Source: Bordetella parapertussis
Lineage (GTDB): Bacteria > Pseudomonadota > Gammaproteobacteria > Burkholderiales > SG8-41
Length of the DNA stretch: 5,004 bases
Assembly (NCBI GenBank): GCA_945863085.1
Contig: CAMBCD010000226.1
Location: 1-5,004 of the forward strand
Reading direction: 5' to 3'
Positions 1-5,004 of this stretch are shown one piece after another. How positions within the stretch are numbered: position 1 is the first letter of the stretch; every line of letters starts with the position of its first letter. Made by a program: the position numbers and the translations under genes. The notes below the pieces were generated by a model. The model saw only the letters and a program-made list of their open reading frames with translations, was not told the DNA's origin and did no database searches.

Positions 1-2
1 AG

Positions 3-1064
3 GATGCCGGCGGCCGCGACACCTCCGAGTCCGCGTATTACCTCTGCGCCAACCGCGGCAAACAGTCGATCACGCTGGACATCGCCAGACCCGAAGGCCA
101 GGCCATCGCACGCGAACTGGCGCAACACGTCGATGTGCTGCTGGAAAACTACAAGGTCGGCGACCTCAAACGATACGGGCTGGATTACGACGCCCTATCG
201 GCGCTGAATCCGCGCCTGGTGTACTGCTCGATCACCGGTTTCGGCCAGGACGGGCCGCTGAAAGACCGCGCCGGATATGACTTCATGGTGCAGGGCATGG
301 GTGGCCTGATGAGCATCACCGGCGAACGCGACGACCTTCCCGGCGGCGGACCGCAAAAGGCCGGCGTCGCAATCGCCGACCTGATGACCGGCATGTATTC
401 GACGGTCGCGCTCCTCGCCGCGATCGAGGAACGCCACCGCAGCGGCCGCGGCCAGTACATCGACATGGCACTGCTCGACACCCAGGTCGCGTGGCTGGCC
501 AACCAGAACACCAATTACCTGATCGGCGGCGAAGTTCCCGCACGCATGGGCAACGCACATCCGAATGTCGTGCCCTACCAGACCTTCCCGACGCAGGATG
601 GTGACCTGATCCTCGCGGTCGGCAATGACGGCCAGTTCAGACGTTTTTGTGAAGCGGCAGGCATTGTGGCAACCGGTAACGATCCTCGTTTCGCCAGCAA
701 TGCACTGCGCATCGCCAACCGTGATGCCTGCATCGCCGCCATCGCGCCGGCGATGAAACGAAAAACCACCGCGGAGTGGATCGCCGTACTGGAGCCGCTG
801 GGTGTGCCCTGCGGTCCGATCGACCGGCTAGACGCCGTGTTCGCCAATCCACAGATCAAACACCGCGGCATGCAGGTCGATGTGCCGCATCCGTTGTCAG
901 GCACGGTACCGCTGGTGGCCAACCCGATCAAATACTCACGGACACCGCTGGATTACCAAGTGCCGCCACCGCTGCTCGGCCAGCATACGGAAGAGCTGCT
1001 GCGCGGCCTGCTCGGCAAAAGCGATGCGGAGATTGCCGCATTGCGCGGCGCCGGCATCATCTGA
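3..1064 (+). CDS. CaiB/BaiF family (family III) CoA-transferase, 5' end cut off by the window
   Basis: Transfers coenzyme A from an acyl-CoA donor to a carboxylic acid in the cytoplasm, by the family III mechanism in which an active-site aspartate forms a mixed anhydride with the acyl group. The open frame runs from base 3 and gives 353 residues; full members have about 400, so about 50 N-terminal residues (the usual LDLSR...GPW and DLGAEVIKVE region) lie outside the window. An ATG at 135 is internal, because clear family sequence (ANRGKQS, LDIARPEGQ) precedes it. Visible family motifs are NRGKQS at fragment residues 17-22, SITGFGQDGP at 76-85, AGYDF near 90-94, and GQYIDMALLD, whose last Asp (residue 159, bases 477-479) is the expected catalytic aspartate. 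The C-terminus (EIAALRGAGII) is the normal family ending, so only the 5' end is incomplete. Substrate cannot be read from sequence; close relatives often neighbour glutaryl-CoA dehydrogenase, so glutarate or another dicarboxylate is a weak guess. It converges on the carbonic anhydrase gene. Confidence 0.95.
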   Translation, partial: DAGGRDTSESAYYLCANRGKQSITLDIARPEGQAIARELAQHVDVLLENYKVGDLKRYGLDYDALSALNPRLVYCSITGFGQDGPLKDRAGYDFMVQGMGGLMSITGERDDLPGGGPQKAGVAIADLMTGMYSTVALLAAIEERHRSGRGQYIDMALLDTQVAWLANQNTNYLIGGEVPARMGNAHPNVVPYQTFPTQDGDLILAVGNDGQFRRFCEAAGIVATGNDPRFASNALRIANRDACIAAIAPAMKRKTTAEWIAVLEPLGVPCGPIDRLDAVFANPQIKHRGMQVDVPHPLSGTVPLVANPIKYSRTPLDYQVPPPLLGQHTEELLRGLLGKSDAEIAALRGAGII

Positions 1065-1068
1065 AAGG

Positions 1069-1713
1069 TCAGGACAGGCCGGAAAGCGCCGACTCGTAGG
1101 TCGCTGCCGCCACATCCGGTCCGTTGACGCTGAAATTCGTGTCCCGGACCAGCCCGTCCTTCAGGCCATAGACCCAGCCATGCACCTGCAGCGGCTGGCC
1201 GCGCTCCCAGGCATCACGCACGATGGTGGTCTGGCAGACGTTGACAGCCTGCTCAATGACATTCAGTTCACACAAGAGGTCGGCGCGGCCCGTGGCATCG
1301 GCAAGCTTGAGCAGGCGCGATTCATGTTTCTGGCGCACGTCCTGCACATGGCGCAGCCAGTTGTCGCTGAGACCGATACGGTCGCCGCGCAGCGCGGCGC
1401 CGACGCCGCTGCATCCGTAATGGCCGACGACGATGACGTGTTTGACCTTCAACACATCGACCGCGAACTGGATCACCGAGAGGCAGTTGAGGTCGGTATG
1501 GGTGACGACATTGGCGACGTTGCGATGGACGAAGAGTTCGCCGGGCAGCAGATCGACGATCTCATTCGCCGGCACCCGGCTGTCGGAACAGCCGATCCAC
1601 AGGTACTCGGGCGACTGCTGGCGCGCGAGTTTTTTGAAAAACTCCGGATCCTGGCGGCGGATGCGCTCGGACCAGGAACGATTGCTGTCGAATAAATGTT
1701 GCAGGGTTTTCAC
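1069..1713 (-). CDS. can: Beta-class carbonic anhydrase (type II, Can-like)
   Basis: Zinc enzyme that interconverts CO2 and bicarbonate in the cytoplasm and supplies bicarbonate to carboxylases when growing in air. The 214-residue length is normal. The zinc ligands are Cys42 and Asp44 (motif CSDSR), His98 and Cys101 (motif GHYGC), at the same numbers as in E. coli Can; the Asp44/Arg46 pair is intact. Trp39, Arg64 and Tyr182 match the residues that form the allosteric bicarbonate pocket of type II enzymes (family knowledge), so pH-dependent regulation is expected. The start is GTG at 1713: the in-frame TAA at 1729-1731 leaves no earlier start, and the N-terminus KTLQHLFDSNRSW is the usual one for proteobacterial homologues. 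No clear Shine-Dalgarno precedes it. It is the last gene of the minus-strand series, 63 bases after binding protein 1; cotranscription is possible but not shown. Its stop lies 4 bases from the stop of the CoA-transferase on the other strand. Confidence 0.97.
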   Translation of the reverse strand: MKTLQHLFDSNRSWSERIRRQDPEFFKKLARQQSPEYLWIGCSDSRVPANEIVDLLPGELFVHRNVANVVTHTDLNCLSVIQFAVDVLKVKHVIVVGHYGCSGVGAALRGDRIGLSDNWLRHVQDVRQKHESRLLKLADATGRADLLCELNVIEQAVNVCQTTIVRDAWERGQPLQVHGWVYGLKDGLVRDTNFSVNGPDVAAATYESALSGLS

Positions 1714-1776
1714 GGTCGGCCAGAGAAATTATTGGAACAGGACGCATTTTCCCACATCAGGCGCGGCACCGCGAAA

Positions 1777-2781
1777 TCAGTCGACCTGCGCGCCCGAATC
1801 CTTGATCACCTTCGCCCACTTGGTGAATTCGCTGCGCAGATACTGGGCGAATTCCTCGGGGGAATTGCCGCGCATCTCGAAGGCATCCTGGGCAAAACGC
1901 TGACGCAAGTCCGGCGTCCTGAGCGCCGCAAGCGTGTCGGCATTGATCTTGCGCACCAGGGCCGCCGGTGTCCCTTTCGGCGCCAGCAGGCCATACATGT
2001 TGTCGACTTCGAATCCCGGATAACTCTCGGCCACCGTCGGCACGTTGGGCAGCACATCGAGACGTTTGGCACTGGTCACCGCGATCGGCACCAGCTTGCC
2101 CGACTTGGACAGGACAATGACCGGCGGTACCGCCGTAAAACCCAGTCGCACTTCCCCGCTCAACAATCCCGTCATCGCCGGTCCCGCGCCCTTGTACGGC
2201 ACCTGCTGGACGTTGGCGCCGGTGATGTTGCGGAACAATTCTGCCGCCAGGTGACCTGCGGTGCCGATGCCCGGCGACGCATACGACACGGGGGCCGCCT
2301 TGGACTGCTGTACGAGGTCTTTCATCGTGTTGACCGCACCGTACGAGGGATGGCGTGACACCGCGGTAGCCGAAACAGCGGTCAGCGTGACGGGCACAAA
2401 ATCCTTGAACGCGTCGTAGCCGGTTTTTTTGTACAGGCTGGGATTGCTGATGAAGACGGACGTCGTCAGCAGCAGCGTGTAACCGTCACCCTGCGCCTGG
2501 GCCGCCAGCACGGTGCCGAGGTTGCCGCCGGCGCCGCCGCGATTGTCGATGACCACCGGTTGTTTCCAGGTTTCGGACAACTTCTGGCCAAGCAGCCGCG
2601 CAACAAAATCCGCCGGACCGCCCGCGGCGAACGGCACCAGCACACGCACCGGCCGCTCCGGATACGACGCACCCTGCGCCGGCGCCATTCCTGCCGCCAG
2701 CAGGCACGCGGCCAGCATCAATCCCCGCTTCCATTCCCGCTTTAATTCCCGCTTTAATTCCCGCTTCATTACTTTATTCAT
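1777..2781 (-). CDS. Bug/TctC family periplasmic solute-binding protein (binding protein 1)
   Basis: Extracytoplasmic receptor of the tripartite tricarboxylate transporter (TTT) type, which binds a small carboxylate in the periplasm; ligand unknown. The 334 residues show a signal peptide, then the hallmark start of the mature domain YPERPVRVLVPFAAGGPADF (about residues 40-59, with the PFAAGG loop and Asp58), then the loop VVIDNRGGAGGN (about 76-87), PYKGAGP in the middle and DVPTVAE-like NVPTVAE later, in the normal family order. The frame is open up to an ATG at 2862, but ATG 2781 is chosen because GGGAGGGG lies 5 bases upstream and the longer form would overlap the preceding gene and put 27 atypical residues before the signal peptide. 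Odd point: the positively charged n-region is stretched by a KREL tandem repeat (residues 6-20) encoded by a 12-base DNA repeat. Likely cleavage is after APA (residue 35) or QGA (38). It is clearly a paralogue of the binding protein at 4016-4981. Confidence 0.95.
   Translation of the reverse strand: MNKVMKRELKRELKREWKRGLMLAACLLAAGMAPAQGASYPERPVRVLVPFAAGGPADFVARLLGQKLSETWKQPVVIDNRGGAGGNLGTVLAAQAQGDGYTLLLTTSVFISNPSLYKKTGYDAFKDFVPVTLTAVSATAVSRHPSYGAVNTMKDLVQQSKAAPVSYASPGIGTAGHLAAELFRNITGANVQQVPYKGAGPAMTGLLSGEVRLGFTAVPPVIVLSKSGKLVPIAVTSAKRLDVLPNVPTVAESYPGFEVDNMYGLLAPKGTPAALVRKINADTLAALRTPDLRQRFAQDAFEMRGNSPEEFAQYLRSEFTKWAKVIKDSGAQVD
2719..2766 (-). repeat. 12-base in-frame tandem repeat (4 units) in the signal-peptide n-region of binding protein 1
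   Basis: On the coding strand the unit AAGCGGGAATTA occurs twice perfectly (2766-2755, 2754-2743). It is followed by AAGCGGGAATGG (2742-2731) and AAGCGGGGATTG (2730-2719), each with two changes from the consensus. The units encode KREL, KREL, KREW and KRGL. Since 12 is a multiple of 3, slippage that adds or removes a unit would keep the reading frame and only lengthen or shorten the charged segment before the hydrophobic core. The unit contains TTA, a codon little used in GC-rich genomes. Confidence 0.9.
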
Positions 2782-2784
2782 GAT

Positions 2785-2792
2785 CCCCTCCC
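2785..2792 (-). promoter_or_regulatory. Strong Shine-Dalgarno that fixes the start of binding protein 1
   Basis: The coding strand reads GGGAGGGG, with its GGAGG core (2787-2791) 5 bases before the ATG at 2781. It lies in the 31-base gap after the dehydratase stop codon (2813-2815). This supports ATG 2781 over the in-frame ATG at 2862, which lies inside the dehydratase gene. Confidence 0.85.
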
Positions 2793-2812
2793 GAGCGTTG
2801 TTATTGTTCGAT

Positions 2813-3979
2813 TCAAGGTACAAGCTCATGCATTTTGGCATACAGCGCATTCTGCGCTTCAAAACCGATGCCGGGGCGATCAGGCAGCTTCAGATAACCA
2901 TCCTCGACGCGGGCGTCATCGGCAAAACCGGCAAACATGCCGAATACGCCCGGATAGGCTTCGCAGCCGCCGAGGCCGAAACCGCCGACGATATGCAGCG
3001 TCATCTGGTTGCCGCCATGCGGGAACACCGACTGCGGCGACCAGCCGTGTTCCTTCAGCATCGTCAATGTTTTTGCGAACTGCGCGATACCATAGGACTG
3101 CGGGACGTCGGTCTGGATGATGTCGCGGTCGGCACGCAGGCCGCCGAAACGCACGAGGTTACGCACATCCTGCGTTGAAAACAGGTTTTCGCCGGTACCG
3201 ATGGGTGCGGCGTAAATCGCTGCAACTTCGGCGAGCAGCGCAAAATCCAGTGGATCAGTGGGCTCTTCAAACCAGCGCAGGTCATAGGGCGCCAGCGCCT
3301 TGGCATAGGCCAGCGCGCGATCACGATCAAACCCGGCATTGGCATCGACCGCCAGATTTTTGCTGGAGCCGACCACCTTTAATGCCGCCTCGACACGGGC
3401 CGCATCCTCCGCGATCGACAGTCCGCCGACCTTGATTTTCATGGTGCGGTAACCCTGCGCGAGTTTGCCGCGGATTTCATCGAGCAGTTCGGGGATGCCT
3501 TTGCCCGGTTCGTACCAGCCACCCCCGACATAACAAGGGACCTTTTCCAACCTATTGTTTTTATTGTATATTTTTGCAATCAGTGCATGCAGCGGCAGGC
3601 CGGCTATTTTCGCCGCGGCGTCCCAGCAGGCCACTTCGATGGTACCGATGGCAACCGAGCGTTCGGTGTGGCCGCCGGGTTTTTCCCGCTGCATCATTGC
3701 GGCGAGAATTTTTTCCGGATCAAGGTTGTCACCGGCAGCGTTGAGCAGCGATTCCGGTTTCGCCTTGAGGATGCGCGGAATGAAACGCGCGCGCATCTGC
3801 GCGCCGCAGGCATAACGTCCGGTGGAGTTGAAGGCGAATCCGGTGACGGGTTTGCCGTCGCGGATGACGTCGGTGATCACGGCGACCACGGATGTCGTCA
3901 TCTCGCTGAAATCGAATACTGCATTGCGCAGCTCCGAATTCAGCGCGATCGATACTTCGCGGATATCAGTGATGCGCAT
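2813..3979 (-). CDS. tarD: Enolase-superfamily acid-sugar dehydratase, D-tartrate dehydratase (TarD)-like
   Basis: Mg-dependent cytoplasmic enzyme of the mandelate racemase/muconate lactonizing branch; TarD dehydrates D-tartrate to oxaloacetate. Its 388 residues are full length for this group. An N-terminal capping domain (about 1-125) carries FNSTGRY (50-56), NLDPEK (85-90) and EKPGGHTERS (99-108), segments I recall as shared with the Bradyrhizobium TarD. The barrel shows the KxK base motif KIK (181-183), metal ligands Asp212 (VDAN), Glu238 (FEEP) and Glu264 (GTGEN), and His321 (PHGGNQM) with Asp291 as its likely dyad partner. The C-terminus has GLGGCEAYP and RPGIGFE as in that family. So the catalytic set looks complete. 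ATG 3979 has GGAG 5 bases upstream. It sits between two Bug binding proteins with gaps of 36 and 31 bases, which suggests an operon for uptake and breakdown of a hydroxy acid. The family is certain; D-tartrate as substrate is an inference, and another acid sugar is possible. An AT-rich patch covers codons 134-146. Confidence 0.93.
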   Translation of the reverse strand: MRITDIREVSIALNSELRNAVFDFSEMTTSVVAVITDVIRDGKPVTGFAFNSTGRYACGAQMRARFIPRILKAKPESLLNAAGDNLDPEKILAAMMQREKPGGHTERSVAIGTIEVACWDAAAKIAGLPLHALIAKIYNKNNRLEKVPCYVGGGWYEPGKGIPELLDEIRGKLAQGYRTMKIKVGGLSIAEDAARVEAALKVVGSSKNLAVDANAGFDRDRALAYAKALAPYDLRWFEEPTDPLDFALLAEVAAIYAAPIGTGENLFSTQDVRNLVRFGGLRADRDIIQTDVPQSYGIAQFAKTLTMLKEHGWSPQSVFPHGGNQMTLHIVGGFGLGGCEAYPGVFGMFAGFADDARVEDGYLKLPDRPGIGFEAQNALYAKMHELVP

Positions 3980-3984
3980 GATTG

Positions 3985-3988
3985 CTCC
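3985..3988 (-). promoter_or_regulatory. Shine-Dalgarno of the dehydratase gene
   Basis: GGAG on the coding strand, 5 bases before ATG 3979, inside the 36-base gap after the binding protein 2 stop codon. The gap holds no convincing terminator, which fits cotranscription with the gene before it. Confidence 0.7.
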
Positions 3989-4015
3989 GCTGCCTGCGCA
4001 TCGCGAAAACCGGCG

Positions 4016-4981
4016 TCAATTGACCTTGATGCCTGCCGCCTTCACCACCCTGGTCCATTTCTCCACTTCCACCTTGACCTGCGCGGTGAACTCGGTGGGC
4101 GAACTGGCAATGATGTCAAAACCAAGTCCTTCGACGCGCGACTTCACGTCCGGCTGCGCCATCATTTTGACCACCTGACCGTGCAGTTTGGCGACGATCG
4201 CCTTTGAAGTGCCCGCAGGCACCAGCAAGCCCTGCAGCGTATCGGCTTCCTGGCCCTTGAAACCGACTTCCGCCAGCGTCGGCACATCGGCAATCGCCCC
4301 CGAACGTTTGGGGCTGGTAACCGCAATCGCGCGCAGCCGTCCGGCAGTGATATGCGGCGTGGTCGGCGGCAGTGCGGTGCAGCCGATCTGCACCTGGTTG
4401 CCGACCACGGCGCCCACCGCGGGGCCGGCGCCGCCGAAGGGCACGGTGATGAAATCGAGCTTGGTCGTCAGTTTCAGCAGTTGCGCCGACAGGTCCGGCG
4501 TGGTGCCAATGCCGGGCGTCGCCACCGAGAATTTTTTCGGATCGGCCGCCACCAGCGTCAGCAGATCCTTCATCGTTTTCGCGGCGATGGTCGGGTGCAC
4601 GGTGAACACATTTGGCGAGGCCGCCATGTTGGAAACCGGCACAAAACTCTTGTACGGATCGTAGGGAATGCTCTTGTACAAACCCGGGTTCACCACAAAA
4701 CTGGAACTGACCACGATCATCGTGTAACCGTCGGACTGGGCTGCGGCCGCCAGCCCCAGGCCGATGTTGCCGCCGGCGCCGGCGCGGTTGTCGACCACGA
4801 CCTGCTGGCCCATGCCCTCGGTCAGTTTCTGCGCCACCACCCGCGCGATGACGTCGGTCGGACCGCCGGCCGCGAAGGGCACGATCATGCGCACCGGGCG
4901 CGTCGGGTATTCCTGCGCCTGCGCAGGGGTTACGGTCGCAATCATGGCGCTTGCCGCCAACATCCTGAAAAACACTTTCAT
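4016..4981 (-). CDS. Bug/TctC family periplasmic solute-binding protein (binding protein 2)
   Basis: Periplasmic receptor of the TTT type that captures a small carboxylate; ligand not determinable from sequence. The 321 residues are normal for the family. A classic Sec signal peptide occupies residues 1-22 (MKVFFR charged start, hydrophobic core, AQA cleavage motif with the cut after Ala22). The mature protein begins QEYPTRPVRMIVPFAAGGPTD; the PFAAGG loop is at 35-40 and Asp43 follows. VVVDNRAGAGGN is at about 61-72, then PGIGTTPDLSAQ, FGGAGPA and DVPTLAEVGF in the family order. ATG 4981 is preceded by AAGGGGAG with its GGAG core 4 bases upstream. It is the first gene of the minus-strand series visible here; only 23 bases upstream are in the window, so its promoter and any regulator are not seen. 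It aligns along its full length with binding protein 1, so the two are paralogues, but they differ enough that this is not a recent duplication. Confidence 0.96.
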   Translation of the reverse strand: MKVFFRMLAASAMIATVTPAQAQEYPTRPVRMIVPFAAGGPTDVIARVVAQKLTEGMGQQVVVDNRAGAGGNIGLGLAAAAQSDGYTMIVVSSSFVVNPGLYKSIPYDPYKSFVPVSNMAASPNVFTVHPTIAAKTMKDLLTLVAADPKKFSVATPGIGTTPDLSAQLLKLTTKLDFITVPFGGAGPAVGAVVGNQVQIGCTALPPTTPHITAGRLRAIAVTSPKRSGAIADVPTLAEVGFKGQEADTLQGLLVPAGTSKAIVAKLHGQVVKMMAQPDVKSRVEGLGFDIIASSPTEFTAQVKVEVEKWTRVVKAAGIKVN

Positions 4982-4985
4982 GGCA

Positions 4986-4993
4986 CTCCCCTT
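4986..4993 (-). promoter_or_regulatory. Shine-Dalgarno of binding protein 2
   Basis: AAGGGGAG on the coding strand, GGAG core 4 bases before ATG 4981. It supports that ATG as the start, together with the standard signal peptide that follows. Confidence 0.75.
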
Positions 4994-5004
4994 GCATTCA
5001 TTTT

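Larger units (their letters stand above)
1777..4981 (-). other. Probable operon: binding protein 2, TarD-like dehydratase, binding protein 1
   Basis: Three same-strand genes with gaps of 36 and 31 bases, each with its own Shine-Dalgarno and no terminator-like hairpin plus T-run between them. Carbonic anhydrase follows after 63 bases and could be a fourth member. The combination of acid-binding receptors with an acid-sugar dehydratase suggests catabolism of a hydroxy-dicarboxylate or aldarate; this is inference from gene content. No TctA or TctB membrane subunit and no regulator is seen in the window. Confidence 0.7.

Noticed and set aside
880..1695. 271-codon plus-strand open frame covering the carbonic anhydrase gene
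   Set aside because: It is antisense to a gene with complete zinc-site motifs, has no family resemblance, and long antisense frames are common in GC-rich coding DNA.
1760..1785. Small inverted repeat (CGCGG/CCGCG) just after the binding protein 1 stop as a terminator
   Set aside because: The stem is 4-5 pairs with an almost absent loop and no T-run follows on the minus strand.
1696..2358. 220-codon plus-strand open frame opposite binding protein 1
   Set aside because: Arg/His-rich shadow translation of the codon bias on the other strand, without recognisable motifs or a convincing start signal.
2704..2715. LAAC lipobox-like motif in the binding protein 1 signal peptide (residues 23-26)
   Set aside because: The hydrophobic stretch before the cysteine is only about four residues, too short for a lipoprotein signal, and hydrophobic sequence continues after it to an ordinary cleavage region.
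2782..2862. Upstream in-frame ATG (2862) as the start of binding protein 1
   Set aside because: It lies inside the dehydratase gene, adds 27 residues before a normal signal peptide, and ignores the strong GGGAGGGG site before ATG 2781.
4015..4024. Perfect 10-base palindrome GTCAATTGAC over the binding protein 2 stop codon as an operator
   Set aside because: It is mostly dictated by the last codons (Val-Asn-stop), occurs once, and sits at a gene end, so chance is the simpler explanation.
3587..4207. 206-codon plus-strand open frame spanning the dehydratase and binding protein 2
   Set aside because: It runs across two real genes and their gap on the opposite strand; composition is that of a mirror frame, with no domain visible.
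4116..4997. 293-codon minus-strand frame overlapping binding protein 2
   Set aside because: Same strand but shifted frame; extremely rich in Arg, Gly and His, as expected from reading GC-rich codons out of phase.

Overview
The window is GC-rich (roughly 60% by eye) and almost fully coding. It looks like a chromosomal metabolic region of a betaproteobacterium, probably Burkholderiales. The main reason is the presence of two periplasmic solute-binding proteins of the Bug/TctC family, which is greatly expanded in that order. A type II beta-carbonic anhydrase and a CaiB/BaiF CoA-transferase fit the same origin. I see no RNA genes, insertion sequences, integrases, CRISPR arrays, phage genes or intergenic stretches longer than 63 bases.

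Layout: at the left edge, on the plus strand, is a family III CoA-transferase that lacks roughly its first 50 residues because the window cuts it. It meets the next gene tail to tail with only 4 bases between stop codons. Everything else is on the minus strand and, in transcription order (right to left), reads: Bug-family binding protein 2 (4981 to 4016), a 36-base gap, an enolase-superfamily acid-sugar dehydratase resembling D-tartrate dehydratase TarD (3979 to 2813), a 31-base gap, Bug-family binding protein 1 (2781 to 1777), a 63-base gap, and beta-carbonic anhydrase (1713 to 1069).

How the genes may work together: the two binding proteins and the dehydratase have tight spacing and good Shine-Dalgarno sequences and look like one operon. 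The inferred role is capture of a hydroxy-dicarboxylate (tartrate-like) or related sugar acid in the periplasm, followed by cytoplasmic dehydration to a keto acid. No TctA/TctB membrane partner is in view, so the transporter must be encoded elsewhere. The carbonic anhydrase is a housekeeping CO2/bicarbonate enzyme that may be read through from this operon or have its own promoter. The CoA-transferase belongs to an unrelated, oppositely oriented unit.

The region is mostly ordinary. The points most worth a second look are a 12-base in-frame tandem repeat that builds a KREL-type extension at the N-terminus of binding protein 1, the paired binding proteins flanking one dehydratase, an AT-rich rare-codon patch inside the dehydratase gene, and a GTG start without a visible ribosome binding site on the carbonic anhydrase. 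I found nothing that supports an undescribed defence, mobile or regulatory system.
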